The notes below the pieces were generated by a model, which made no database searches, was not told the DNA's origin, and saw only the letters and a program-made list of their open reading frames with translations. A stretch of 64,000 bases of DNA, from positions 5,512,501 to 5,576,500 of the forward strand of contig JAPTOF010000006.1 in assembly GCA_028554755.1 (NCBI GenBank). The letters run 5' to 3'. Positions 24,901-34,699 of the stretch are shown in pieces. Source of the stretch: Cordia subcordata. Its lineage: Eukaryota; Streptophyta; Magnoliopsida; Boraginales; Cordiaceae. The position numbers were made by a program, and so were the translations under genes. Each line of letters begins with the position of its first letter. The stretch's first letter is position 1.

Positions 24901-26772
24901 TCGTAGTATCCTAATTTGACAATTTCTCAATTGAGGCTAGGATCCGTATCTGTGTCCAAGTCTGAATAACAGTCAGAGTCTATTTGTCATCTATCCATGA
25001 GAAGAAGTTGTCGTCAATTGATCAAATGGAAAGAATCACACATTATAAAATTTGTTACATTATAATCTTGTCTTTCCCTGCTCTTCTTTCGTATGCCCTG
25101 CAATGAGGTGAGGGGCTCTTAAATACAATCATCTTCATAAATTGAAATATAGGTCATTGGGAGGGCTTGAAGATGCTGCTTCTTAGAATCTTCTTGCTGG
25201 GGTTTACATGGCTTTTAGTGGTTTCATCAAGTCTATTTGACCTTAAGAATTGTCTTTGGAGAAAAGAATAAGTTAAAATTATTTGATGCCCGCAAACTGA
25301 TTAGGTTGCAGGTTTTATCCCTCGTTGAGTGAGAAGCCCCAAATTGGCCTGTCTCCCTGCCCAAGAATCCCAAGCTCCACTGTAGGATGCTTGTCATATG
25401 AATATCTATAGTTAAAATTTTTCTTTACTGGAGACGAGATATATTGCATGGACCATTCACCCTTTCTTGGCATAGATGTAGCAATGCTCTGAATGCTGCC
25501 TATGTTGTTCACATGCCCCCATATGCATGTCGCAGCACTTTTGATGCTGGCTATGTTGATATTTTAGTTGCATGAAGAAGCCACTATAATTTTTATTGTA
25601 AATATAATTCTGCAAATTCCTGCTTCTTTGCTTTATGATCAGAAAGAATGTCCTTTGTTCCGTTTCAAACTTGAGGTGTCTATGCTCTATTTGTGAGACT
25701 AAAGTTTAGTTTTCTCTTTATTTTCTTCAGCGGCAGGATACAACGGTATAAGTTATGGACCAAATGGAGTTGGAGGAAAGTTTCAGTATAACAAGTTTCA
25801 GAATAAGGTTCCTTCTCTTCCTTAAAACATTTGATACCGAATGTACCCATGGTAATTCTAGTTCTGACTTGGGAAAGCCAGCACCTTTGTTTGCCTTATG
25901 CCTATTGTTGCTTCACTTTTTATTTGCTTCTGTGTACAATTAGTGACCATGGACTCTGTTTCAATACAAAAAGTATCCCTGTTGTGTATTGTACTTGGTT
26001 ATTCATCTACTCATTTTTCTTGGCTTTCCACTCATTTTCTGGGACAGATGCTCATCCAATTATTTTCATGATAAGCAGTCATAGGTCTTTACTTCTTCCT
26101 GGGGGTTATTCTGTTGATTTAGGAGGGGGGGGGGGGGAGAGGGTTTGTTTTTCAAAGGTGCATGCCTTTATAAATTGACGTAGAGCTGTTTTTTGTTCTG
26201 ATGTCCTAGTTATATAAAATTTTTAGGCAACGTTCCTGGCTTCAGAACGTTGACCTGCTTAACATTTCTCTAAGCAGATACATAAAAAGTGTGTTAATTT
26301 GCTAACTGTTTGAACGGATTTCTGAAATGCAAGCATTTTAACTGAAAGTTGGACTCCGTTATGTAGGAAGAAAGGACTAGCTCTATAACAATTGGTGTTG
26401 CAGATGAGCATATAGGCTTAGTTGTCGGAAAAGGTGGAAGGAGCCTCGCAGAGATAAGCCAGGTATGTAAATTGGTTTTCGTTTGGTTTTGAACCTGCAC
26501 AGTGGTTGACTATGTGTGTTTCTTTCCTTGCAGCTCAGTGGGGCTAGGATCAAGATCTCAGATAGAGGTGATTTCATTTCTGGGACATCGGATAGGTATG
26601 TGAATGCAGTCCATTGGCGCTTTTTTTAATCGGTGAGTGCCCAGAAATAGAGCGTGGTGTTTATCCTTCATGGGCTCCTTGCAGGAAAGTGACGATCACT
26701 GGGTCCCAGAAAGCAATCCGTGTGGCTGAGGCCATGATATCTCAGAAAGTAACATCTGCCTCTCAAAGGTGA
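18997..26772 (+). CDS. BTR1: Three-KH-domain RNA-binding protein, BTR1/PCBP-like (8 exons)
   Basis: Encodes a 316-residue protein of the plant BTR1 (Binding to ToMV RNA 1) group, related to animal PCBP/NOVA proteins, which bind single-stranded RNA. Exons: 18997-19084, 21073-21311, 21390-21496, 23350-23543, 25731-25807, 26367-26462, 26534-26595, 26685-26772. All introns are GT...AG and the frame stays open to TGA. KH1 covers about residues 37-107, KH2 about 123-195 and KH3 about 240-310; each has an intact GxxG loop (GKGG at 52-55, 138-141 and 256-259). KH2 is split by intron 3 right after its loop. A short disordered N-terminus (SPRKSPPP) and a Gly/Tyr/Asn-rich linker between KH2 and KH3 complete it. 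Length and domain spacing match Arabidopsis BTR1. A foldback element ends about 300 bases upstream, and part of the 3' untranslated region is duplicated at 59.3 kb. Confidence 0.92.
19742..19822. repeat. 41-bp tandem duplication in BTR1 intron 1
   Basis: AATTTGATGAATATTTGAGT starts both copies (19742 and 19783). They are nearly identical, ending GAGAACCTAT. Confidence 0.8.
24478..24535. repeat. ATT/ATC microsatellite in BTR1 intron 4
   Basis: An (ATT)n/(ATC)n-type trinucleotide tract. Confidence 0.8.
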
Positions 26773-27240
26773 TGCGAGTAGTTTTCCGAGTTCTGTTGGT
26801 CTAGTTCATGCGGAAAGTTTTGCTGATGGATCTTTCTGCCTTGTTTGCATCTGATGAGAATTGGAGTTATGTTCAGAGTCTCATACTGAGGTGAATTTGT
26901 GATGAACTGATCTATATGGTGGATTTACCAGAATCGAAAGTTTTCATTCAGAGAGTATCGCATCAAGTTGATCATGGAAAACCTTTGTCATTGCGAGCCA
27001 TGGTGACTGCAATGACCGCCTAAAAGCGCACTGTTTATCCCATGCTATATGACAGTTGTAGTTTTTCATTTTAGCAGGAAATATGTCTGGGCTATTGATA
27101 TACTGCTCTGTACATTGCTTGAGATTGCAATTTTTTACATCTCTTGAAATATTCTTTTCGCGAGTCTAGATAGAATTTTTCGTGACCATTCTCATGGTTT
27201 TATCTTGCAGTTCTTCCTATTATGATGCATGCCTGATGGT
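26773..27240 (+). other. 3' untranslated region of the BTR1-type gene, start of a segmental duplication
   Basis: Non-coding sequence after the TGA. From about 26865 onward it matches 59290-59660 (shared blocks include CATCAAGTTGATCATGGAAA, CTAAAAGCGCACTGTTTATC and AGCAGGAAATATGTCTGGGC). The duplication breakpoint therefore lies about 90 bases past the BTR1 stop codon. Confidence 0.7.
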
Positions 27241-27917
27241 TCTATTTATTTGTTTCCATCGCATCTCTTCTGGCCTTTTGCTGTCGGGGTCCCGTCATGC
27301 AATGTGGCGACTTGTGGACACCTTTTGTTACTTTTTCTTTTCTGGGGTCGAAACACATTTTCTCTCTAATTAAAAAAATAATTAAAAATGATGATATAAT
27401 TTAATGATATAATTTATTATGTAATTATATAAAATAAATAATCGTACAATGAATTATCATTATTGATCCCGTAAGTAACATAATGAAGAAATTCAAATGT
27501 CGCTTTGCTCAGAGTATCCTCCTCTTCACTCAGGTATGTTTATGAAAGGGGAACAAATTTGCACGCAATTACGGGATTTTCATAGCTGTTTATTAGTTTA
27601 GATTGTGAAAATTAACAGTACAAGTTTTTATGATATTATTATTTTGGTTTAGCTCATTCACATGTGATCCCGCATAATTATATTAGTTGGCGTATATATC
27701 CAATGTTTGGGGAAAAAAAAATGATAATTGTGATAAGTAAACATACGTATGTATAACAGTAAAACAAGTACATGCACGCAGGCTTGCATAGTCCACCGCT
27801 GCCTGATCAGGCAACTTATTCAAGACGTACAAAAGATGAAAAATATTGTGTAAAAGCAGCAATCTGATGCATTGTAGTTGTTATTGTTTCATCACTCGAT
27901 TGCTAATACCCGGCAGG

Positions 27918-30900
27918 TTAAGGCGGTGGAGCAATTTTTTCCCCACCACTGTAATTACCACGGCCTCTTCCCTCACCACCTTCATAAGTGGATCCATTTT
28001 CATAACCGTTTTTGTAGCCACTTCTGCACGTACATTCTTTGCTTTTACCGCTTCCTCCTCCTTCACTTCTACCACTCTCACCTTTACTATCACCACTGTC
28101 TCCTCCACTTTTGTCTCCACCTGTTCCATCATCACCACCTTTTCCTAGTCCCCCACTATCTCTAGTAGGCTGATGAGTTGGAGCAATTTTGTCTCCACCA
28201 CCATAAGTAGTAGAAGCTTCGACACCAGCACCACCACTTTCTCCTCCACCCCCTCTCTCTCCACTTCCATAATTGGAGCCATTTCCAGACCTATATCCTT
28301 TGCCTTCACCATCTCCACTACCGCTACCATTTCCTGGCCTTCCATTATAATTCTCGCCATATCCAGACCCATTTCCTGATCCATAGCCATTACCTGATCC
28401 GTATGTTTCACCACCACTAACTCTGCTGTCACCTCCTTCACTACTATTACCTTTTCCCAAGCCTCCGCCATACCTAGTAGGCTGAGGAGCTGGATCAATT
28501 TTGTCCCCACTATTATAAACAGCAGGAGCTCCGACGCTACCACCAACACCTCTATAACTAGAGCCTTTGCCCAAACCACCACTATCACCACTACCACCAC
28601 TTCTTCCTTCTCCTCCTCCATTGCTTTTTCCCCTACCACTTCCATAACTGGAGCTACTTTCAGAAGTGCCTGTACCGCCTTCACCACCACTGCCTTTTCC
28701 TAGCTCTTTATTATGACTCTCGCTATATCCAGACCCATTTCCTGATCCATAGCCATTAGCAAATCCAGATGCTTCGCCACTACTACCTCTGCCGTTACCT
28801 TCTCCACCACCATTACCTTTTCCTAGCCCTCCACCATAACGAGCAGGTTGAGGAGATGGAGCAATTTTGGCCCCACTATTATAAGCAGTAAGAGCTCCGA
28901 CATTACCACCAACATCTCTATAACTAGAGCCATTGCTTGAACCACCACCATCACCATTTCTTCCGTCTCCTCCTCCACCTCCTTCCCCCCCTTCACTATT
29001 TCGATAACTAGAGCTATTTCCCGACCCATATCCTTTGCCTCTACCGCTTCCACTACCACTACCTTCTCCTAGCCCTTCATTATAACTCTCGTCATATCCA
29101 GACCCATTTCCTGATCCATAGCCATTACCTAATCCATATGCTTCACCATCATTACTTTTGCTGCCATCTCCTCCACTACAATTATCTTTTCCCAAGCCTC
29201 CGCTATACCTAGTAGGCTGAGAAGCTGGAGCAATTTTGTCTCTATCACCAGAAGCAGTGGGAGCTCTAACACTATCGCGAATACTTCCATAACCAGATCC
29301 ATTGCCCGAACCAACACCATCACTACTAGCACCACTTCTTTCTTCTTCTCCTCCACTGCTTCTCTCTCCACCACTTCCATTACTGGAGCTATTTTTAGAA
29401 GTGCCTTTACCGCTTCCACCATCACCGCCTTTTCCTAGCTTTCCATCATGACTCTCGCCATATCCAGACCCATTTCTTGATCCATAGCCATTACCTAATC
29501 TAGATGCTTCGCCACCGCTAACTCTGCCATTACCTCCTTCACCACTATTACCTTTTCCTAGCCCTCCACTATACCGAGTAGGTTGAGAAGCCGGAGTAAT
29601 TTTGTCCCCACTATTATAAGTAGTAGGAGCTCCGACACTACCACCACTTCTTCCTTCTCCTTCTCCACCCCCTCTCCCTTCACCACTTCCATAACTGGAG
29701 TTGTTTCCTGACCCATATCCTTTGCCTCTACCTCTTTCACTATCATTACCATTTCCTAGCCCTCTATTATAACTCTCGCCATATCCAAACCTATTTCCTG
29801 ATCCATAAGCTACACCACCACTACCTTTGCTATCACCTCTTCCATTACTATTACCTTTTCCCAAGCCTCCGCCATACCTAGTAGGCTGAAGAGCTGGAGA
29901 AATTTTATCTCTACCACTAAAAGTAGTGGGAGCTCCAAGACTATCGCGAACATCTCCATAACCAGAGCCATTGCTCGAACCACCATCATCACCACTACCA
30001 CCACTTTTTACTTCTCCTTCCCCACCCCCTCTCCCTCCACCACTTTCATAACTTGAGCTACTTTCAGAAGTACCTCTGTTGCCTCCACCACCACCGCCTT
30101 TTCCTAGCTCTCTATCATGACTTTCGCTATATGCAGACCCATTTCCTGATCCATAGCCATTACCTAATCGAGATGCTTCGCCACCACTACCTTTGCCGTC
30201 ACCTCCTCTACCACCAATACCTTTTCCTAGCCCTCCACCATATCGAGTAGGTTGAGGAGCTGGAGCACTTTTGTCCCCACTATTATAAGCAGTAAGAGCT
30301 CCGACAGTACCACCAACACCTTTATAACTAGAGCCATTGCCCGAACCACCACTATCACTACTACCATCGCTTTTTCCTCTTCCTCCACCCTCGCTCCCTC
30401 CACTACTTCCATAACTGGAGCTATTTCTCGACCCATATCCTTTACCTCCACCACCTCCACTACCACCACCTTTTCCTAGACCTCCATTATAACTCTCGCT
30501 ATATCCAGATCCATTTCTTGATCCATAGCCATTACCTGATTCGTATGCTTCACCACCACTAACTCTACTGTCACCTCCTCCACTACTATTACCTTTTCTC
30601 AAGCCTCCACTATATCGAGAAAGTTGAGGAGCTGGAGCAATTTTGTCCCCACTATTATAAGCAGTAAGAGCTCCGACACTACCACCAACACCTTTATAAC
30701 TAGAGTCTTTGCCCGAACCACCACCATCACTACTACCACCACTTCTTCCTTCTCCTTCTCTACCCCCTCTTCCTTCACCACTTTCATAACTTGAGCTACT
30801 TTCAGAAGTGCCTCTGCTGCTTCCACCATCGCCGCCTTTTCCTATCTCTCTATCATGACTCTTGCTATATCCAGACCCATTTCCTGATCCATAGCCATTA

Positions 30901-33900
30901 CCTAATCGGGATGCTTCGTCACCACTACCTTTGCCGTCACTTCCTCCACCACCAATACCTTTTCCTAGCCCTCCACTATACTGAGTAGGTTTAGGAGCTG
31001 GAGCAATTTTGTCCCCACTATTATAAGCAGTAGGAGCTCCAACAGTACCACTTACATCTCTATAACTAGAGCCATTGCCCGAACCATCACCATCACCATT
31101 ACCACCACTTCTTTCTTCTCCTTCTCCACCCTCTCTTCCTTCACCACTTCCATAACTTGAGTTACTTTCAGAAGTGCCTCTGTTGCCTCTATCACCGCCG
31201 CCTTTTCCCAGCTCTCTATCATGACTCTCGCTATATGTAGACCCATTTCCTGATCCATAGCCATTACCTAATCGGGATGCTTTGCCACTATTACCTTTGC
31301 CATCACCTCTTCCACCATCAATACCTTTTCTTAGCCCTCCACTATACCGAGTAGGTTGAGGAGCTGGAGCAATTTTGTCCCCACTATCATAAGTAATAGG
31401 AGCTCCGATAGTACTACCAACACGTCTATAACTAGAGCCATTGCTTGAACCATCACTATCACCATTACCACCGCTTTTTCCTTCTCCTTCTCCACCCTCT
31501 CTCCCTCCACCACTTCCATAACTGGAGCTATTTCCCGACCCATATCCTTTGCCTCCACTACCTCCACTACCACCACCTTTTCCTAGACCTCCATTATAAC
31601 TCTCACCATATCCAGACCCATTTCCTAATCCGTATGCTTCACCACCACTAGCTCTGCTGTCACCTTCTCCACTACTATTAACTTTTCTCAAGCCTCCACT
31701 ATACCGAGAAGGTTGAGGAGTTGGAGCAATTTTGTCCCCACTATTATAAGTAGTAGGAGCTCCGACATTACCACCAGCACCTCTATAACTAGAGCCTTTG
31801 CCCGAACTACCACTATCACCACTACCACTACTTTTTCCTTCGCCTCCTCCATCCCCTCTCCATCTACCACTTTCATAACTTGAGCTACTTTCAGAAATGC
31901 CTCTACCACCTCCACCACCACTGCCTTTTCCTAGCTCTCTATCATGACTCTCAACATATCCAGACCCATTTCTTGATCCAAAGCCATTATCTAATCGGGA
32001 TGCTTCGCCACCACTACCTTTACCTTCGCTACCTCTACCACCATTACCTTTTCCTAGCCCTCCAACATACCGAGTAGGTTGAGGAGCTGGAGCAATTTTG
32101 TCCCCACTATTATAAGTAGTAGGAGCTCCGACAGTACCATTTACACCTCTATAACCAGAGCCATTGCCCGAACCATCACAATCACCACTACCACCACTTC
32201 TTCCTTCTCCTCCTCCATCCCCTTTCCCTCCACCACTTCCATAACTGGAGCTATTTCCTGACCTATATCCTTTGCCTCCGCCACCTCCATTACCACTACC
32301 TTTTCCTAGACCTCCATTATAACTCTCGCCATTTCCAGACCCATTTCCTAATCCATAGCCATTACTTGATCCATATGCTTCACCAGTACTACCTCTGCTA
32401 TCACCTCCTCTACTACTATTACCTTTTCCCAAGCCTCCACCATACCGAGTAGGTTGAGGAGCTGGAGCAATTTTGTCCTCACTGTTATAAGCCGTAGGAG
32501 CTCCGACACTACTACCAACACCTTTATAACTAGAGCCTTTGCCCGAACCACCACCATTACCGCTTTCTCCTTCTCTTTCTCCATCCCCTCTCCCTCCACC
32601 ACTTCCATAACTAGAGCTACTTCCTGACCCATATTCTTTGCCTCTACCGTCTCCACTACCACTACCTTTTTCTAGCCCTCCATTATCACTCTCACTATAT
32701 CCAGACCCATTTCCTGATCCGTAGTCATTACCTAATCCATGTGCTTTACCACCACTACCTTTACTGTCACCTTCTCCACTGCTGTTACTTTTTCCTAAGC
32801 CTCCGCCATACCTAGTAGGCTGAGGAGCTGGAGCAATTTTGTCTCCATCACTAAAAGCGGTGGTAGCTCCAACATTATTGCGAACACCTCCAAAACCAGA
32901 GCTATTGCCCGAATCATCACTATCACCATTACTACCACTTCTTCCTTCTCTTTCTCCACTTTCATAGCTGGAGCTGCTTTCAAAAGTGCCTCCACTGCCT
33001 CTGCCACCACTGCTTTTTCCTACCTTTCCATCATGACTCTCGCCATATCCAGACCCATTTCCTATTCCATAGCCATTACCCAATCCGGATGTTTCGCCAC
33101 CACTACCTTTGCCATCACCTCCTTCATCACTTTTACCTTTTCTTGGCCCTCCACTATACCGAGTAGGTTGAGGAGCTAGAGCAATTTTGTCCCCACTATT
33201 ATAAGCAGTAGGAGCTCCGACACTACCACCACTTCTTCCTTCTCCTCCTCCACCCCCTCTCTCTCCACCACTTTCATAACTGGAGCTGTTTCTCGACCCA
33301 TATTCTTTGCCTCCACCGCCTCCACTACTACCACCTTTTCCTAGCCCTCCATTATAACTCTCGCCATATCCTGATCCGTTTCCTGATCCATAGCCATTAC
33401 CTGATCTGTGTACTCCACCACCACTACCTTTGCTGTCATCTTCTCCACTACTATTACCTTTTCCCAAGCCTTCGCCATACCTAGTAGGGTGAGGAGCTGG
33501 AGCAATTTTGTCCCTACCACTAGAAGCAGTGGGAGCTCCAACACTATCGCAAATACCTCCATCACCAGAGCCATTGCCTGAACCACCACCATTACTACTA
33601 CCACCCCTTCTTCCTTCTTCTCCTCCATTACTTCTCCCTCCACCATTTCCATAACTGGAGCTACTTTTAGAAGTGCCTCTATTGCCTCCATCATCGCCGC
33701 CTTTTCCCAGCTCTCCATCATGACTCTCATTGTATCCAGACCCATTTTCTGATCTGCATCCACTTTTGGATCCATTATGACTCTCGCCATATGCAGACCC
33801 ATTACCGGAACCAATTCTAGATCCATTACCTTGGCCTTCACTACCTTCACCACCACCACTATTGTTTCTCAGCCCTTCATTATATCCCTTGCTATATCCA

Positions 33901-34451
33901 AACCCATTTCCTGATCCGTAGCCACTACCTAACCTAGATGCTTTATCACCACTACTTTCTCCACCTTTGCCGCCACCTACTCCACCACCATCACCTTTTC
34001 CCAGCCCTCCACCGTACCCAATAGGTGGAAGAGTTGGAGCAATTTTGTCCCCACTACTATAAGTAGTAGGAGCTTCAGCACTACTACCACCACCACTACC
34101 CCCCCCATATCCAGAACCAAAGCCTGAACCATGTCCTGATCCTAACCCTCGGGTTGAACCACCAACACTACCTCCTCCTCCATCACCTCCCTTACCTCCA
34201 CCAATACCATATCCTTTGTCAAAATCTCCATATCCTTGACCACCTCCATAGGTACACACAGAACCATATCCAGAGCCTGACCCTTGGGCTGAACCACTTC
34301 CACCTCCTCCACTTTCCCCTCCTCCACCTCCTCCACTTTCCCCTCCTCCACCTTCTTGTTCGAAGGTTGTCTTGCTCAACCTAGCACCAAGTACAAGTTC
34401 AACAGAAAGCAAAGTTAAATATATAGTAGCTATCAACTTAGAGTGGCCCAT
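27918..34451 (-). CDS. Giant secreted glycine/serine-rich repeat protein (2177 aa)
   Basis: One exon, 2177 residues. The start is the ATG at 34449-34451 (MGHSK...); the open frame extends upstream only to a TTG, which is not a normal plant start. A signal peptide is visible (hydrophobic core IATIYLTLLSVELVLG, then AR), so it should enter the secretory pathway. The rest is Gly/Ser/Asn/Tyr-rich and built from about 16 units of roughly 80-125 residues, separated by a conserved linker of the form YNSGDKIAPAPQPTRYGGGL; I count 18 linker-like sites including the C-terminal KIAPPP. Two unit kinds alternate: A (EAYG...ESYNGGLGKG...KGYGSGNSSSY) and B (EASR...ESHDRELGKG...GTSESSSSY). Many Asn-x-Ser/Thr sites and only a few Cys are present. 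Most likely a cell-wall structural glycine-rich protein, but its size and linker are unusual. The exact family is not known to me. Confidence 0.85.
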   Translation of the reverse strand: MGHSKLIATIYLTLLSVELVLGARLSKTTFEQEGGGGESGGGGGGESGGGGSGSAQGSGSGYGSVCTYGGGQGYGDFDKGYGIGGGKGGDGGGGSVGGSTRGLGSGHGSGFGSGYGGGSGGGSSAEAPTTYSSGDKIAPTLPPIGYGGGLGKGDGGGVGGGKGGESSGDKASRLGSGYGSGNGFGYSKGYNEGLRNNSGGGEGSEGQGNGSRIGSGNGSAYGESHNGSKSGCRSENGSGYNESHDGELGKGGDDGGNRGTSKSSSSYGNGGGRSNGGEEGRRGGSSNGGGSGNGSGDGGICDSVGAPTASSGRDKIAPAPHPTRYGEGLGKGNSSGEDDSKGSGGGVHRSGNGYGSGNGSGYGESYNGGLGKGGSSGGGGGKEYGSRNSSSYESGGERGGGGGEGRSGGSVGAPTAYNSGDKIALAPQPTRYSGGPRKGKSDEGGDGKGSGGETSGLGNGYGIGNGSGYGESHDGKVGKSSGGRGSGGTFESSSSYESGEREGRSGSNGDSDDSGNSSGFGGVRNNVGATTAFSDGDKIAPAPQPTRYGGGLGKSNSSGEGDSKGSGGKAHGLGNDYGSGNGSGYSESDNGGLEKGSGSGDGRGKEYGSGSSSSYGSGGGRGDGEREGESGNGGGSGKGSSYKGVGSSVGAPTAYNSEDKIAPAPQPTRYGGGLGKGNSSRGGDSRGSTGEAYGSSNGYGLGNGSGNGESYNGGLGKGSGNGGGGGKGYRSGNSSSYGSGGGKGDGGGEGRSGGSGDCDGSGNGSGYRGVNGTVGAPTTYNSGDKIAPAPQPTRYVGGLGKGNGGRGSEGKGSGGEASRLDNGFGSRNGSGYVESHDRELGKGSGGGGGRGISESSSSYESGRWRGDGGGEGKSSGSGDSGSSGKGSSYRGAGGNVGAPTTYNSGDKIAPTPQPSRYSGGLRKVNSSGEGDSRASGGEAYGLGNGSGYGESYNGGLGKGGGSGGSGGKGYGSGNSSSYGSGGGREGGEGEGKSGGNGDSDGSSNGSSYRRVGSTIGAPITYDSGDKIAPAPQPTRYSGGLRKGIDGGRGDGKGNSGKASRLGNGYGSGNGSTYSESHDRELGKGGGDRGNRGTSESNSSYGSGEGREGGEGEERSGGNGDGDGSGNGSSYRDVSGTVGAPTAYNSGDKIAPAPKPTQYSGGLGKGIGGGGSDGKGSGDEASRLGNGYGSGNGSGYSKSHDREIGKGGDGGSSRGTSESSSSYESGEGRGGREGEGRSGGSSDGGGSGKDSSYKGVGGSVGALTAYNSGDKIAPAPQLSRYSGGLRKGNSSGGGDSRVSGGEAYESGNGYGSRNGSGYSESYNGGLGKGGGSGGGGGKGYGSRNSSSYGSSGGSEGGGRGKSDGSSDSGGSGNGSSYKGVGGTVGALTAYNSGDKSAPAPQPTRYGGGLGKGIGGRGGDGKGSGGEASRLGNGYGSGNGSAYSESHDRELGKGGGGGGNRGTSESSSSYESGGGRGGGEGEVKSGGSGDDGGSSNGSGYGDVRDSLGAPTTFSGRDKISPALQPTRYGGGLGKGNSNGRGDSKGSGGVAYGSGNRFGYGESYNRGLGNGNDSERGRGKGYGSGNNSSYGSGEGRGGGEGEGRSGGSVGAPTTYNSGDKITPASQPTRYSGGLGKGNSGEGGNGRVSGGEASRLGNGYGSRNGSGYGESHDGKLGKGGDGGSGKGTSKNSSSNGSGGERSSGGEEERSGASSDGVGSGNGSGYGSIRDSVRAPTASGDRDKIAPASQPTRYSGGLGKDNCSGGDGSKSNDGEAYGLGNGYGSGNGSGYDESYNEGLGEGSGSGSGRGKGYGSGNSSSYRNSEGGEGGGGGDGRNGDGGGSSNGSSYRDVGGNVGALTAYNSGAKIAPSPQPARYGGGLGKGNGGGEGNGRGSSGEASGFANGYGSGNGSGYSESHNKELGKGSGGEGGTGTSESSSSYGSGRGKSNGGGEGRSGGSGDSGGLGKGSSYRGVGGSVGAPAVYNSGDKIDPAPQPTRYGGGLGKGNSSEGGDSRVSGGETYGSGNGYGSGNGSGYGENYNGRPGNGSGSGDGEGKGYRSGNGSNYGSGERGGGGESGGAGVEASTTYGGGDKIAPTHQPTRDSGGLGKGGDDGTGGDKSGGDSGDSKGESGRSEGGGSGKSKECTCRSGYKNGYENGSTYEGGEGRGRGNYSGGEKIAPPP
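28183..34036 (-). repeat. Coding tandem array, unit about 364 bp, A/B dimer about 730 bp
   Basis: Linkers (plus-strand core AGCAATTTTGTCCCC) recur near 34036, 33500, 33178, 32832, 32464, 32087, 31723, 31366, 30999, 30635, 30262, 29896, 29592, 29228, 28860, 28494 and 28183. Most spacings are 346-377 bases; shorter ones are 33178-33500, 29592-29896 and 28183-28494, and the first unit is longer (33500-34036). In protein order the unit types read B A B A A B A B B A B A B A B A. Confidence 0.85.
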
Positions 34452-34585
34452 TTCAAACTTGTAAAATGCAATAATTAAAGTTATATATATGATTGTTGTG
34501 TTTTTCTTATATGTAAGAATGAAGTGCAACTACATAAAGAGAAAACGCTTTAATGCAATATGGACAGAAGCTAAGCTAGTGTCCA

Positions 34586-34593
34586 TATTTATA
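34586..34593 (-). promoter_or_regulatory. TATA box of the giant glycine-rich gene
   Basis: TATAAATA on the minus strand, 135 bases before the ATG. The duplicate gene has TATAAGTA at the matching place and distance (60932-60939). Confidence 0.65.
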
Positions 34594-34699
34594 GGCACGC
34601 ATTGCAAAGCTCAAATCTGCAGTGTTGCTGCATGGCTTTCTAGGTAGCTTCTTGCATTGTATTATTTTTGGCATATAATTATAATGTTCTGCTTCTACT

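Noticed and set aside
25755..26178. Open frames running from BTR1 exon 5 into intron 5
   Set aside because: Intron read-through; the GT donor at 25808 and the next exon at 26367 keep the KH frame.
27846..34384. Many antisense and shifted open frames (Ser/Thr/His-rich or Val/Glu-rich)
   Set aside because: They repeat with the period of the array and are shadows of the glycine-rich frame.
34452..34529. An N-terminal extension of 26 codons for the giant glycine-rich protein
   Set aside because: It begins with TTG, not ATG. The first ATG in frame (34449-34451) leads straight into a signal peptide, and the paralogue has the same arrangement.
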